A stretch of 64,000 nt of DNA from Komarekiella atlantica HA4396-MV6 (GTDB lineage Bacteria > Cyanobacteriota > Cyanobacteriia > Cyanobacteriales > Nostocaceae). How positions within the stretch are numbered: the stretch's first letter is position 1; each line of letters opens with the position of its first letter. The translations under genes and the position numbers were made by a program. The notes below the pieces were generated by a model. The model did not search any database and was not told the origin of the DNA. It worked only from the letters and a program-made list of their open reading frames with translations. This document shows positions 1 to 9,496 of the stretch, piece by piece. The stretch lies in the NCBI GenBank assembly GCA_019359395.1, contig JAHHHK010000005.1, positions 62,001 through 126,000 of the forward strand, given 5' to 3'.

Positions 1-321
1 GATGTTACAAAGTCTGATTAACTGGGGATTGGGAAAAGATGAAGGGGAAGGCAGACAGGAGTCAAAATAATTACTAATTCGTAATTCGTAGTTACTAAGA
101 CTAGCCCTTTCAAGGTGACTCGTAAAATCTGTCTTTTCTCTCTGTGTCCTTTGCGCCTCTGCGGTTCAAAAGTCATTTATTTAACCACAGCGAGAAGTCT
201 GAGCGGAGGTTTCCTCCGATCAGAACTTCTCAAGACAGAGGCACAGAGAACACGGAGAGAAGAGATTAAAAAGAGATTTTTTGAGCAAAATGTTGATCCA
301 CCTTGAAAGGGTTGATCCCTT
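1..321. other. Non-coding edge with dispersed repeat
   Basis: No gene is supported here. The stretch carries G-rich short repeats at the left edge and, at about 137-270, two facing copies of a motif (CTCTGTGTCC and its near reverse complement) of the kind scattered through Nostoc intergenic DNA. A related inverted pair lies at about 29694-29766. A 63-codon open frame here is only a translation of this repeat. Confidence 0.6.
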
Positions 322-1503
322 TTAAGTCCGAGATAAACGTTTAACAGGTTCACCCGCTAGCATTTGATGCGCTTGTTCTAGGATTTGGGGGATTTTATCA
401 GCGTGGGGACTGTTTGATAGACATTGCCATAGGTCGAGTTCATTTAGTTGGTCTGCTTTGTTGCCAGGGAACCAATGACTGCCGTTACCTAGCAGGTTGT
501 AACGCATTTTGGCATACTCTACCAGATCGTAGGCGATCGCTAAATTCCACAGCCACAAAATCACCCGAATATTTACCTCACCTGGAGTTTGCTCAAAGGT
601 GGGTAAATTAGTCTGCCAGGTTTTCACCCAATCTTCTCCCAAAGTGGCCATTGCTTCTGCTTCCAACCGTGCCACAATTGGTGACAAAATTTCTGATGCG
701 TTATCCAGCAACTCTAATGTTTTCAGGTGTTCATCAAAATCTTGTGGCTTAGCAGCTCCCAAGCTTAAGGTATGCACTTGTTGATGACTCAAACAAAACA
801 AATCATTAAAAACCATCGGACTTAAGGGAGCACAGAGTTTTACTAACTTCTGCGGTGGTTGATAAAGCATTCCCCCTTTATCAGATGGGCTAATAATAAA
901 CACCCCCATATCATGGCGTTTAGCTGCTTCAATTGCCGCCCAATTCCATTGATTAATGTAGTACCAGTGCAGGTTAACGTAATCAAATTGGTTAGTATTA
1001 ATCGCTTGCACAATCGTATCTGTTGAGCCGTGTGTCGAAAAGCCGATAAATCTCACCTTTCCCTCGGCTTGCAACTGCTGCGCCACTTCCAAACAACCAC
1101 CGGGGCGGATGCTGTAATCTAATGACTCAGCATGGTTGATGCCGTGCAACCCTAGTAGGTCAACATAATCTAGCTGGAGGTTTCGCAGTGATAGCTCAAA
1201 TGTCTTGCGGAACTGTTTTGCATCTACCTGTGGTTCAATTTTTGTTTGCACAATCAATTGTTCACGGGGAAACTTGGGCAATATTCTCCCTAACTGCATT
1301 TCAGAAGTGCCATAACCACGAGCAGTTTCAATATGATTAATGCCCACCTCAACTGCTCGTCTAATAGTCGCTTCAAGATTTGCCTGGTTGTCGGTAGGAA
1401 TTTCCCAAGCGGGAACATCCTGCCATTTGAACTGGTATCTCATACCACCGCAGGAAAACACTGGCATCTGTAATTCTGTGCGCCCAAATCGTCTGTATAG
1501 CAT
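322..1503 (-). CDS. Aldo/keto reductase family protein
   Basis: This 393-residue protein is a likely cytosolic NAD(P)H-dependent oxidoreductase of the aldo/keto reductase superfamily. The N-terminus MLYRRFGRTELQMPVFSCGG is typical. The barrel holds INHIETARGYG, QTKIEP and LLGLHGIN, which place the usual Tyr, Lys and His of the catalytic tetrad; the usual Asp is a Glu in IETARGYG. The nucleotide-side segment with ISPSDKGG follows. The C-terminal 120 residues lie beyond the barrel and I see no ferredoxin-like cysteine cluster in them. The gene stands alone. Substrate unknown; the family call is firm. Confidence 0.88.
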   Translation of the reverse strand: MLYRRFGRTELQMPVFSCGGMRYQFKWQDVPAWEIPTDNQANLEATIRRAVEVGINHIETARGYGTSEMQLGRILPKFPREQLIVQTKIEPQVDAKQFRKTFELSLRNLQLDYVDLLGLHGINHAESLDYSIRPGGCLEVAQQLQAEGKVRFIGFSTHGSTDTIVQAINTNQFDYVNLHWYYINQWNWAAIEAAKRHDMGVFIISPSDKGGMLYQPPQKLVKLCAPLSPMVFNDLFCLSHQQVHTLSLGAAKPQDFDEHLKTLELLDNASEILSPIVARLEAEAMATLGEDWVKTWQTNLPTFEQTPGEVNIRVILWLWNLAIAYDLVEYAKMRYNLLGNGSHWFPGNKADQLNELDLWQCLSNSPHADKIPQILEQAHQMLAGEPVKRLSRT

Positions 1504-2293
1504 TAGTGAATTTTTAATTACTTCCCAAATTAAAATCTAAAGGTTTTAAATATAAAATTGCACTACTGGACTGACACAGCTAAATTAGTGCATTAGCTTT
1601 CCTCTTGTGGGATGGACGTCTCGCCCGTCCGGTGCGGGCGCTCATCCCACACTACAAGAAAATTTATTACAACAATTTAGTAGTTGAGCAACGTGAAACC
1701 CAACATCGATAAGGTTTTTGGGTTTCCTTACGTCAACCCAACCTACATTTTTTTTTGCAACAATTTAAGCTTGTTACGCCACTATGAAACTAGTGTTTTA
1801 GTGTAGAACACAAAGTTCCGAGTTCCGAGCACGAAGTTCCGAGTTCTGAGCACGAAGTTCCGAGTTCTGAGCACAAAATTCCAAGTTCCGAGCACGAAGT
1901 TCCGAGTTCTGAGCACGAAGTTCCGAGTTCTGAGCACGAAGTTCCAAGTTCCGAGCACGAAGTTCCAAGTTCCGAGCACGAAGTTCCGAGTTCTGAGCAC
2001 GAAGTTCCGAGTTCTAAGCTAAAAAGTCGGGGTTTTGGGGTGATATATGGCAGAAAACTGCTTCTCTTCTCCTGTGCTTGAAGCTTTGCGTAGCTTGGTT
2101 ATTTGCAGCAACATGTGTTTAAGCACTTTGCTTATTTTAACTTAGTAGTACGCTTGCATTACCCAATCAATATTTGCCGTAGTACGCAAGAAATTTGTGT
2201 GTAACAAACAGAATATATAGCTGGCATCAGAAAACAACGAGGTTGCTAATGAAGTCTTTTAGTAGAACAACTATCAGATCTCAGGAGGCGTGA
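1504..2293. other. 790-bp gap rich in repeats
   Basis: No gene is visible. The gap contains an inverted repeat around 1606-1651 (TGTGGGATG against CATCCCACA), a second imperfect inverted repeat at about 1681-1752 built on GAAACCCAA and TTGGGTTTC, and the 21-bp tandem array at 1810-2019 described separately. The last 250 bases are AT-rich and should hold the promoter of the small membrane protein gene at 2294; AGGAGG at 2282-2287 is its ribosome site. Confidence 0.6.
1810..2019. repeat. 21-bp tandem array, 10 units
   Basis: Ten consecutive 21-bp units (consensus ACGAAGTTCCGAGTTCTGAG plus C) run without interruption. Units fall into two main types differing by CGAGTTCTGAG versus CAAGTTCCGAG, and the two types are interspersed rather than grouped, which suggests duplication of multi-unit blocks. 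Because 21 is a multiple of three, the minus strand reads as a heptapeptide repeat (NFVLRTR / NFVLGTW), but no start signal or signal peptide supports it as a gene. Confidence 0.9.
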
Positions 2294-2518
2294 ATGCAAT
2301 CACTTTCAACTACTCAGCTAGCAACCAACTCCACTAATGTACATTCTAAGAATCAGGCAGATTTACCTGCTAATGTATTCATCGGATCTTCGCTGCTCAT
2401 TCCATTGATTTTTTTTGCAGGTTTTAAACTTTATAAAAAACACCGCTCTGTTGTTCTACGCCAACAAATTGCCACTTTAGAGAAAGTATGGCATTTGGAT
2501 GTTAAAAAGCGAGCTTGA
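2294..2518 (+). CDS. Small single-pass membrane protein
   Basis: A 74-residue protein preceded by a strong ribosome site (AGGAGG, 6 bases before the ATG). Residues 1-27 are polar. Residues about 28-46 (VFIGSSLLIPLIFFAGFKLY) form one membrane segment, followed by a basic tail with KKHR and KKRA, suggesting the tail faces the cytoplasm. It ends 17 bases before the TPR protein gene and is likely co-transcribed with it. I do not recognise the family; a role together with the secreted TPR protein is only inferred from position. Confidence 0.6.
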   Translation: MQSLSTTQLATNSTNVHSKNQADLPANVFIGSSLLIPLIFFAGFKLYKKHRSVVLRQQIATLEKVWHLDVKKRA

Positions 2519-2535
2519 AAAAAGGAATATAGACA

Positions 2536-4188
2536 ATGAAGTACTTATTTATAGTTTGGGTGCTTATAATATTCTTGATTTTTCCTGGCGTAGCGATCGC
2601 AAATGACAAGCCTTTCCACGTCTACGCTCAACCAAAACAGCTTTATTCTTTAATATCTGGACTTGGCACAGTTCACCATCCAGTTTCTACTTCTAATCCC
2701 CAAGCGCAACAGTTTTTTGACCAGGGATTAAGTTTAATTTACGCCTTTAACCATGACGAAGCGGTGCGTTCTTTTGAACACGCTGCCAAACTTGATCCAC
2801 ATTTGGCAATGGCATACTGGGGTATTGCCCTAGCCCTAGGGCCAAATATTAATTTAGATGTAGACCTCGACCGCGAACGAGCTGCTTACCAAGCAATACA
2901 GCAAGCTTTGGCATTATCCACCCAAGCATCTGCTCAAGAACGGGACTATATAACCGCCTTGGCCAAACGATACTCGCTAAAACCCGATGCAGACTTGCAT
3001 CAATTAGCGGTGGACTATGCCAAAGCAATGGCAATCATAGTCAAACAATATCCCGATGATTTAGATGCAGCAACGCTTTATGCTGAAAGCTTAATGGATC
3101 TGCACCCCTGGCAACACTGGACTAAAGACGGCAAACCAAAAGCAGATACAGAAGAGATTGTTGCTGTTCTAGAATCGGTACTCAAACGTAACCCCAATCA
3201 TCTGGGAGCTAATCACTACTACATCCATGCAGTGGAAGCCTCATCCTCCCCAGAACGTGCCCTTAATAGTGCCAAGCGACTAGAAACCCTAGCTCCATCT
3301 GCGGGACATTTGGTACATATGCCTGCCCATATCTATTTTCGTGTGGGAGATTATCCAGGAGCAATGCGGGCAAACCAGAAAGCGATCGCTCAAGACGATG
3401 CCTACATCCAAAAGTATCACGTCCAGGGCACTTACCCCACGATGTACTATAACCACAACGTACATTTCCTCATGGTGGCTAGCAGCATGGCAGGAAGATA
3501 CCAAGATGCTCTCAAAGCCGCAGATCAATTGGTCGCAAATATAATTGCCATTGACCCATATATGCCAATGCTTGAGGGATTACTAGGCAGTAAAATGCTA
3601 ATTCAGGTACGCTTCGGCGACTGGGATGCCATCTTAAAGACTCCTCCCCCTGGTGCTAAACTGCCCACTACTTCAGCACTTTGGCATTTTGCTCGCGGCA
3701 TGGCCAATGTTGCCACAGGTAAGCTTGAGGACGCAGCAGCTCAAAGCCAAGCATTATTAGCCGCTAAACAAGTAATTCCCCCTGAAGCAACCATTGGACT
3801 TAGTCCCGCTAGTCGGATTTTAGACATTACCACACAACTTCTAGACGCCAAAATTGCTAAAGCCAAGCATGACTATGAATCTGCGATTAAATTCCTAGAA
3901 AAAGCCGTAGTAGCAGAAGACGCCCTTGATTACATGGAACCACCAGACTGGTATTTGCCTACACGGGAATCCTTGGGTGGTGTACTTTTGGCTAAGGGTG
4001 ATTATGCACAAGCCCAGAAAGTCTTTCGTGCAGATTTAGAAAAATATCCCCATAATGGACGTTCTCTATTTGGTTTGCAGAAAAGTTTGCAGGCACAAGG
4101 TAAACATGAGGCCGCTAAACTTGTACAAGCCAAATTCGCAACAGCTTGGAAAGATACAGATACTCAGCTACAGGTTGAGAATCTCTAA
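2536..4188 (+). CDS. Exported tetratricopeptide-repeat protein
   Basis: A 550-residue protein with a signal peptide at residues 1-22 (hydrophobic core IVWVLIIFLIFPGVAIA, then AND). TPR-like helical repeats follow: FFDQGLSLIYAFNHDEAVRSF near residue 60, a repeat after AMAYWGIALALG, and others near 240-300 and 440-540 (GDYAQAQKVF, GRSLFGLQKSLQAQGKHEAA). HYYIHAVEAS and HMPAHIYFRVGDY match a family of bacterial TPR proteins of unknown function. It is probably periplasmic or cell-envelope located, perhaps as a protein scaffold. It is in one unit with the small membrane protein upstream. Confidence 0.8.
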   Translation: MKYLFIVWVLIIFLIFPGVAIANDKPFHVYAQPKQLYSLISGLGTVHHPVSTSNPQAQQFFDQGLSLIYAFNHDEAVRSFEHAAKLDPHLAMAYWGIALALGPNINLDVDLDRERAAYQAIQQALALSTQASAQERDYITALAKRYSLKPDADLHQLAVDYAKAMAIIVKQYPDDLDAATLYAESLMDLHPWQHWTKDGKPKADTEEIVAVLESVLKRNPNHLGANHYYIHAVEASSSPERALNSAKRLETLAPSAGHLVHMPAHIYFRVGDYPGAMRANQKAIAQDDAYIQKYHVQGTYPTMYYNHNVHFLMVASSMAGRYQDALKAADQLVANIIAIDPYMPMLEGLLGSKMLIQVRFGDWDAILKTPPPGAKLPTTSALWHFARGMANVATGKLEDAAAQSQALLAAKQVIPPEATIGLSPASRILDITTQLLDAKIAKAKHDYESAIKFLEKAVVAEDALDYMEPPDWYLPTRESLGGVLLAKGDYAQAQKVFRADLEKYPHNGRSLFGLQKSLQAQGKHEAAKLVQAKFATAWKDTDTQLQVENL

Positions 4189-4293
4189 GACTGGGGATTG
4201 GGGACTGGAGATTGGGGACTGATGTAAAAGGGAAAGGTAAAAATCATCCCTTTAACCTTTTCCCTCCTTCCCCTGCCCCCTGCTCCCTGCCCC
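4189..4293. repeat. Short G-rich tandem repeat between genes
   Basis: The 105 bases between the convergent TPR and rpiA genes are built from TGGGGATTGGGGAC-like short repeats followed by C-rich complements (CCCTGCCCCCTGCTCCC), giving a weak inverted structure that could end transcription from both sides. Similar G-rich repeats recur near 56950-57070 and 60100-60215. Confidence 0.6.
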
Positions 4294-5010
4294 TTAAATT
4301 TGCCGCACTAGTGGCTGACCATCTTTGACTTCGCCAATTAAAACTAAATCCACACAGTTGACAAAAATACCATTTTCTAGAACGCCGGGAATGTTATTCA
4401 GCGTTTTTTCTAGTCCGGCTGGATCATCAATAGAGTCAAATGTGACATCTAATACGAAGTTGCCTTGATCTGTGATTACTGGGCCAGCTTTTTTTACACC
4501 CATGCGGAGTTCAGGTTTGCCACCCAGTTTTTTAATCGCATCAGTCACGGGAGTAATCGCCATTGGGATCACTTCCACAGGCACAGCGAAACTAGAACCC
4601 AAGCGGTCTACTAATTTACCACTGTCTACAACAACAATGAACTGATTTGCTAGGTAATCTACGACTTTTTCGCGGGTATGTGCTGCACCACCGCCTTTAA
4701 TCAAATTCTTCTGTGGATCTACTTCATCCGCTCCATCAATAGCAATATCGATGTGGTCGATAGCGTCTAGGGTGGTGAGAGGGACGCCGTACTGTTTTGC
4801 GAGAACTTCTGACTGAAATGAGGTGGGGACGCCAACGATATCTTTGAGTTCGCCAGACTTAAGGCGATCGCCTAAAAACTGAATTGTGTATGCTGTAGTT
4901 GACCCCGTACCCAATCCGACAATCGAGCCTGACTTTACAAGAGCTGCGGCGGCTTTGCCAACTTCTTGCTTCATCAACTTCACGGGATCTGCTGCTGTAG
5001 TCATTCCCAA
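4294..5010 (-). CDS. rpiA: Ribose-5-phosphate isomerase A
   Basis: Interconverts ribose 5-phosphate and ribulose 5-phosphate in the Calvin cycle and pentose phosphate pathway, in the cytosol. The 238-residue length is normal for RpiA. The substrate-binding and catalytic motifs are all present: [10 protein letters not shown] near residue 33, DGADEVD near 92, [11 protein letters not shown] near 105, and the C-terminal strand segment. The gene is transcribed leftward, divergent from the SLH protein gene across a 0.4-kb gap. No unusual features. Confidence 0.97.
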   Translation of the reverse strand: MGMTTAADPVKLMKQEVGKAAAALVKSGSIVGLGTGSTTAYTIQFLGDRLKSGELKDIVGVPTSFQSEVLAKQYGVPLTTLDAIDHIDIAIDGADEVDPQKNLIKGGGAAHTREKVVDYLANQFIVVVDSGKLVDRLGSSFAVPVEVIPMAITPVTDAIKKLGGKPELRMGVKKAGPVITDQGNFVLDVTFDSIDDPAGLEKTLNNIPGVLENGIFVNCVDLVLIGEVKDGQPLVRQI

Positions 5011-5404
5011 AACTCCTGAAAAACTGACTATAGTCCATAGTAGTGGTCAGGTAACGCGAAAATCTAAAAGGCAAAAAACAAGTTTTTTCTGATTTCTTGT
5101 TTTATCTTTCCCTTTCAACCTTTTGCTTCTGACTGAGTTAGAGCAGCACAGGATACACCTGTTCTAGTGAACTAGACAAAGTTAATTCTACTTCTCAGAT
5201 CCCCGACTTTTTAAAGAAGTCGGGGATCTTTCTTCCTTAGTCCGGGATCTTTCTTAAAGTCGGGGATCTTTAATGTAAGCAACATTGCTCAGCCTAAATT
5301 CGTCACTAGATGTAATAGAAATAAATGAGTTACAGAATCTAAGTACACTAGACTTGTAATTCACCTAAGTAACACAGTTTTTTCATTCGCAGTAACAGCT
5401 AAAA
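5011..5404. other. Divergent intergenic region with hairpin repeats
   Basis: This gap between divergent rpiA and the SLH gene must hold both promoters. It also holds an unexpected strong hairpin at 5197-5229 (AGATCCCCGACTT, loop, AAGTCGGGGATCT, then TTTCTT) and two further half-copies (CGGGGATCTTT) ending at about 5270. The hairpin looks like a terminator, but no gene ends here, so it is better read as a dispersed repeat. Confidence 0.55.
5197..5229 (+). repeat. GATCCCCGACTT hairpin repeat
   Basis: A 13-bp perfect stem with a 7-base loop, followed by two more partial copies of the right arm within 45 bases. It lies between divergent genes, so a terminator role is unlikely unless it ends an unseen antisense or small RNA. 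Confidence 0.55.
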
Positions 5405-5410
5405 TTGATT

Positions 5411-6094
5411 ATGGTGATGCGTCAGCTTTCAATTACTTTGTCGTTAGTGGCAATACTACAATTGCCAGTAATTGCTCAGTCCCCAGTGCCAGCAACATCT
5501 TCAGCAATACCATCTGATTCTATTCAAAAAGTAGTTGCTACTAAATGGATGACAAACTTTTCCGATGGTAAGTTTTATCCAGAAAGGTTGCTGACGAGGG
5601 CAGAATTAGCCTCAATTATGGTAAAAGCATTTCGACTAGATAAAAGACAAGCTGTTAGCAAAGAAAATTTAGTAATTCCAGATGTTACTCCTACTAATTG
5701 GGCATTTAATGATATTCAGATAGTCTTAAAAACTGATATTATGAAAGGCTATCGAGGGAATATGTTTTTCCCTAACCAAAGAGTAACAAGGGCAGAAGCT
5801 TTTGCAATTTTTGCCCAAGCTTATGGCATATTTCAATTTCCTGATGACACTGTGAATGAAACTTTAGCCTCAAGTCCAGATCAGGCGTCTATTCCTGCTT
5901 GGGCTAGAAAAGCGATCGCCACGGTAGTTACTGAGGGATTTATCAATACAGATGCCCAAGGCAATATTGCCCCATTACAACCAATGACTAGGGGAGATAT
6001 GGCTTATTTATTGAGTAAATATTTGCAACGACAGCAGCAACAACCAGAAACACCAGAAGTTCCTAGTATTCCAAATAGCCCAGAATCCCCGTAA
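5411..6094 (+). CDS. S-layer homology (SLH) domain protein
   Basis: A small exported protein of about 227 residues. A signal peptide (LSITLSLVAILQLPVIAQS) is followed by three SLH-type modules: around residues 45-75 (FSDGKFYPERLLTRAELASI), 85-135 (PTNWAFNDIQIVLKTDIMKG, then VTRAEAFAIFAQAYG) and 160-210 (IPAWARKAIATVV, MTRGDMAYLLSKYL). The tail is polar and Pro/Gln-rich. Such domains bind cell-wall polymers, so it is probably envelope-anchored. The reading frame opens at a TTG at 5405; ATG at 5411 or 5417 is more likely the start. It lacks the porin barrel of larger SLH proteins. Confidence 0.85.
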   Translation: MVMRQLSITLSLVAILQLPVIAQSPVPATSSAIPSDSIQKVVATKWMTNFSDGKFYPERLLTRAELASIMVKAFRLDKRQAVSKENLVIPDVTPTNWAFNDIQIVLKTDIMKGYRGNMFFPNQRVTRAEAFAIFAQAYGIFQFPDDTVNETLASSPDQASIPAWARKAIATVVTEGFINTDAQGNIAPLQPMTRGDMAYLLSKYLQRQQQQPETPEVPSIPNSPESP

Positions 6095-6114
6095 GAAGAG
6101 AAGAGGAATAGGGA

Positions 6115-6143
6115 GTAGAGACGTTGCAATGCAACGTCTCTAC
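6115..6143. repeat. 29-bp palindromic repeat, copy 1
   Basis: A perfect palindrome-like unit GTAGAGACGTTGCA/ATGCAACGTCTCTAC with almost no loop. The same unit occurs at 16319-16347, with one mismatch at 22404-22432, and in an expanded variant at 51601-51645. Here it sits 20 bases after the SLH gene and could also act as a terminator hairpin. Confidence 0.85.
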
Positions 6144-6280
6144 ATGGTCTATCTGTCACATTCTTTTTTTAAATTGGTATAACTTAGTAACAATGTAATA
6201 GTCTGAGATTCAACGAGCAACCCGACCGTGGGAAAATCAGAATACCGAAACTAGAGACTTTGAGAGGAAAACCGCATAAT

Positions 6281-8191
6281 ATGCATCTGAGCGAAATTAC
6301 TCATCCCAATCAGTTGCACGGTTTATCTGTTCGACAACTGCAACAGATTGCCCGTCAAATTCGAGACAAGCATCTCCAAACCGTAGCAGCAACAGGGGGA
6401 CACCTAGGGCCAGGGTTGGGTGTTGTAGAATTAACGCTAGGGCTTTACCAAACACTGGATTTAGACCGAGATAAAGTGATTTGGGATGTAGGACACCAAG
6501 CTTATCCCCACAAACTCCTTACAGGACGCTATAGTAGCTTCCACACTCTCAGGCAAAAAGACGGAATTGCTGGTTATCTCAAGCGCTGTGAAAACAAGTT
6601 TGATCACTTTGGCGCTGGACATGCTTCCACCAGTATCTCAGCCGCTTTGGGTATGGCTGTAGCGCGAGATCTCAAAGGAGAAAAATTTAAAGCTGTTGCT
6701 GTAATTGGCGATGGGGCGCTAACTGGGGGGATGGCTTTGGAAGCCATCAACCATGCTGGACACTTACCAAAAACTAACCTGTTGGTTGTTCTTAACGACA
6801 ACGAGATGTCCATATCTCCCAACGTCGGCGCAATTCCCCGCTACCTCAACAAAATGCGCCTCAGCTTACCAGTGCAATTTATCAAGGATAATCTTGAGGA
6901 GCAATTCAAGCAAATTCCCTTTGTTGGTGAATCCCTGTCTCCAGAACTAGGACGCATCAAAGAAGGTATGAAGCGCTTAGCTGTCCCCAAGGTAGGGGCA
7001 GTTTTTGAAGAACTCGGCTTTACCTACATTGGGCCAGTGGATGGGCATAATCTAGAAGAGTTAATTTCCACTTTCCAACAAGCACATCAGATACCAGGCC
7101 CAGTTCTGGTACATGTGGCAACGGTAAAGGGTAAAGGCTATGAAATTGCTGAACAAGACCAAGTAGGCTACCATGCCCAAAGCCCGTTTAATGTGGCAAC
7201 TGGCAAAGCTATTCCCTCTAGTAAACCCAAACCCCCTGCTTATGCCAAAGTCTTTTCCCATACTCTAGTCAAACTTGCCGAACAAAATCCCAAAATCATT
7301 GGGATTACTGCGGCGATGGCAACGGGGACAGGCTTAGATAAACTTCAGGCAAAACTGCCCAATCAATATATTGATGTTGGTATTGCCGAACAACATGCTG
7401 TTACCTTAGCTGCGGGACTAGCAACTGAAGGTATGCGTCCTGTAGCTGCTATCTACTCTACCTTTTTGCAACGCGCTTATGACCAGATAATTCATGATGT
7501 CTGCATTCAAAACCTCCCGGTGTTCTTCTGCTTAGATAGGGCGGGAATTGTCGGTGTTGATGGCCCCACCCACCAAGGCATGTATGACATTGCTTATCTG
7601 CGTTGCATTCCCAACATGGTAATGATGGCCCCTAAAGACGAAGCCGAACTTCAACGCATGATGGTGACTGGTATTAACCATACCAGCGGCCCGATCGCAA
7701 TGCGCTATCCTCGTGGCAATGGCTACGGTGTGCCCCTAATGGAAGAAGGCTGGGAACCTTTGGAAATTGGCAAGGGAGAAATTCTCCGCACTGGTGATGA
7801 TGTGTTAATCGTCGCTTACGGCACAATGGTTTATCCAGGAATGCAAGCCGCTGAAATTCTCAGCGAACACGGCATTGAAGCGACTGTAATTAATGCTCGT
7901 TTTGCTAAGCCTTTAGATACCGAGTTGATTTTACCTTTAGCTCAGAAAATTGGGCGCGTCGTCACCCTAGAAGAAGGCTGTGTTATGGGTGGCTTTGGTT
8001 CTGCGATTGCCGAATCCCTGCTAGATGCTGATATTTTAGTTCCGGTGAAGCGTTTCGGCGTACCAGATGTGTTGGTAGATCATGCTGAACCAAATGAATC
8101 TAAAACAGCATTAGGTTTAACTAGCCATCAAATCGCAGAAAGAGTCTTGCAAGGTTTCTTTCAAGAGCAACTATCTACTGTGTCTAGCTAG
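6281..8191 (+). CDS. dxs: 1-deoxy-D-xylulose-5-phosphate synthase
   Basis: First enzyme of the MEP isoprenoid pathway: condenses pyruvate and glyceraldehyde 3-phosphate using thiamine diphosphate. At about 636 residues it has normal length. Key motifs are [15 protein letters not shown] near residue 76, the ThDP/Mg motif [16 protein letters not shown] with [12 protein letters not shown], the transketolase pyrimidine-binding segment [18 protein letters not shown], and RYPRGNG. An upstream TTG at 6260 is in frame, but the ATG at 6281 with GAGAGGA upstream fits the known N-terminus ([16 protein letters not shown]). It supplies precursors for carotenoids, phytol and quinones. Confidence 0.97.
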   Translation: MHLSEITHPNQLHGLSVRQLQQIARQIRDKHLQTVAATGGHLGPGLGVVELTLGLYQTLDLDRDKVIWDVGHQAYPHKLLTGRYSSFHTLRQKDGIAGYLKRCENKFDHFGAGHASTSISAALGMAVARDLKGEKFKAVAVIGDGALTGGMALEAINHAGHLPKTNLLVVLNDNEMSISPNVGAIPRYLNKMRLSLPVQFIKDNLEEQFKQIPFVGESLSPELGRIKEGMKRLAVPKVGAVFEELGFTYIGPVDGHNLEELISTFQQAHQIPGPVLVHVATVKGKGYEIAEQDQVGYHAQSPFNVATGKAIPSSKPKPPAYAKVFSHTLVKLAEQNPKIIGITAAMATGTGLDKLQAKLPNQYIDVGIAEQHAVTLAAGLATEGMRPVAAIYSTFLQRAYDQIIHDVCIQNLPVFFCLDRAGIVGVDGPTHQGMYDIAYLRCIPNMVMMAPKDEAELQRMMVTGINHTSGPIAMRYPRGNGYGVPLMEEGWEPLEIGKGEILRTGDDVLIVAYGTMVYPGMQAAEILSEHGIEATVINARFAKPLDTELILPLAQKIGRVVTLEEGCVMGGFGSAIAESLLDADILVPVKRFGVPDVLVDHAEPNESKTALGLTSHQIAERVLQGFFQEQLSTVSS

Positions 8192-8230
8192 TTTTATTTA
8201 AGTAACATACATCCTCAAAGCATACTTCTA

Positions 8231-8262
8231 TGAAAATAACCTCTAGAACAGGGGTTATTTTC
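8231..8262 (+). terminator. Hairpin downstream of dxs
   Basis: TGAAAATAACCTCT and its complement AGGGGTTATTTTCA are separated by about 4-6 bases, 40 bases after the dxs stop codon. The stem is AT-rich at its base with a T-run on the right arm, so a rho-independent terminator is plausible. Confidence 0.55.
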
Positions 8263-8362
8263 ATTAATTACTAGCTGATCCTGTATTTTTGTTGTCATTT
8301 GTGCATCTTTGTATGAGACAAAAATATAGTACTGGACTTGAATAAGGAATTTTGAATAGTTT

Positions 8363-9424
8363 ATGACATCTTCCACAAACCAGGTTTATCCTGTTATTTG
8401 GCACAACGACGCAGTGTCGCTAATTGACCAAACCCGTTTACCTAACGAGTATGCATTTGTGGAAATTCACCGCAGTGAAGATATGGCGCAGGCGATTAAA
8501 ACGATGATTGTGCGCGGTGCGCCTGCAATTGGTGTAGCTGCGGCGTATGGAATGTATTTGGGAGCTAGAGAAATTGAGACAAGCGATCGCCATCAGTTCT
8601 TAGATCGCTTAGATCAAGTCGCCCAGTTGTTGCGTTCTACTCGTCCGACGGCGGTAAATTTATTTTGGGCAATTAGCCGCATGATGAAAACCGCCTATGA
8701 AACCCTGGGAACAGTAGAAGAAATCAAACAAACCCTCTTCCAAACTGCCCAAGCTATCAATGTTGAAGATTTACAAACTTGTCAGGCGATCGGCGATCGC
8801 GGTTTGGCAGTTTTGCCCAAAACTCCAGAAAAGCTGACGATACTTACCCACTGCAACGCCGGGGCCCTAGCTACTGCTGGTTACGGCACAGCCTTGGGTG
8901 TTGTGCGTTCGGCGTGGAGAGAAGGGCGTTTAGCGCGGCTGTTTGCTGATGAAACCCGTCCTCGGCTGCAAGGTGCAAAACTCACAACTTGGGAATGCGT
9001 CCAAGAAGGTATTCCAGTGACGTTAATTACTGACAACATGGCTGCTCATTGCATGAAGCAGGGTTTAATAAATGCCGTAGTTGTTGGTGCTGATCGAATT
9101 GCCGCTAACGGCGATGCTGCTAACAAAATTGGTACTTATAGTTTAGCGATCGTAGCCAAAGCACATAATATTCCTTTCTTCGTTGCTGCTCCCCTTTCTA
9201 CTGTAGATTTTGAGTTGTCTGATGGTGGCAAAATTCCAATTGAGGAGCGTAACCCAGAGGAAATATATCAAATTGGCGATACTTTGATCACACCATCCGG
9301 CATAGACTATTACAACCCAGCTTTTGATGTCACGCCAGCTGAATTAATTACAGCGATAATTACAGAAAATGGTGCTTTTACCCCAGCTAATTTAACAAAA
9401 TCTCAGTTAAAACAAGTAAGCTAA
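8363..9424 (+). CDS. mtnA: Methylthioribose-1-phosphate isomerase
   Basis: Isomerises 5-methylthioribose 1-phosphate to methylthioribulose 1-phosphate in methionine salvage. The 353-residue protein shows the eIF2B-like fold with [16 protein letters not shown] near residue 48, the catalytic Cys segment [18 protein letters not shown], and the catalytic Asp segment [20 protein letters not shown]. The C-terminal [11 protein letters not shown] is also characteristic. No other methionine-salvage gene is adjacent. The related ribose-1,5-bisphosphate isomerase is a remote alternative, but the match to MtnA motifs is better. Confidence 0.95.
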   Translation: MTSSTNQVYPVIWHNDAVSLIDQTRLPNEYAFVEIHRSEDMAQAIKTMIVRGAPAIGVAAAYGMYLGAREIETSDRHQFLDRLDQVAQLLRSTRPTAVNLFWAISRMMKTAYETLGTVEEIKQTLFQTAQAINVEDLQTCQAIGDRGLAVLPKTPEKLTILTHCNAGALATAGYGTALGVVRSAWREGRLARLFADETRPRLQGAKLTTWECVQEGIPVTLITDNMAAHCMKQGLINAVVVGADRIAANGDAANKIGTYSLAIVAKAHNIPFFVAAPLSTVDFELSDGGKIPIEERNPEEIYQIGDTLITPSGIDYYNPAFDVTPAELITAIITENGAFTPANLTKSQLKQVS

Positions 9425-9496
9425 TACGCGTGGATACTGCATTTTTTGCTTACACTTGTGGTTTGTTGAGTAATAGAAATCCAGTACTAATGGTTT

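Noticed and set aside
115-306. 63-codon open frame at the left edge
   Set aside because: It translates a dispersed intergenic repeat (CTCTGTGTCC type) and has no ribosome site or recognisable domain.
1782-2000. Minus-strand frame of NFVLRTR heptapeptides
   Set aside because: The frame exists only because the tandem unit is 21 bp; there is no start context, signal peptide or neighbour support.
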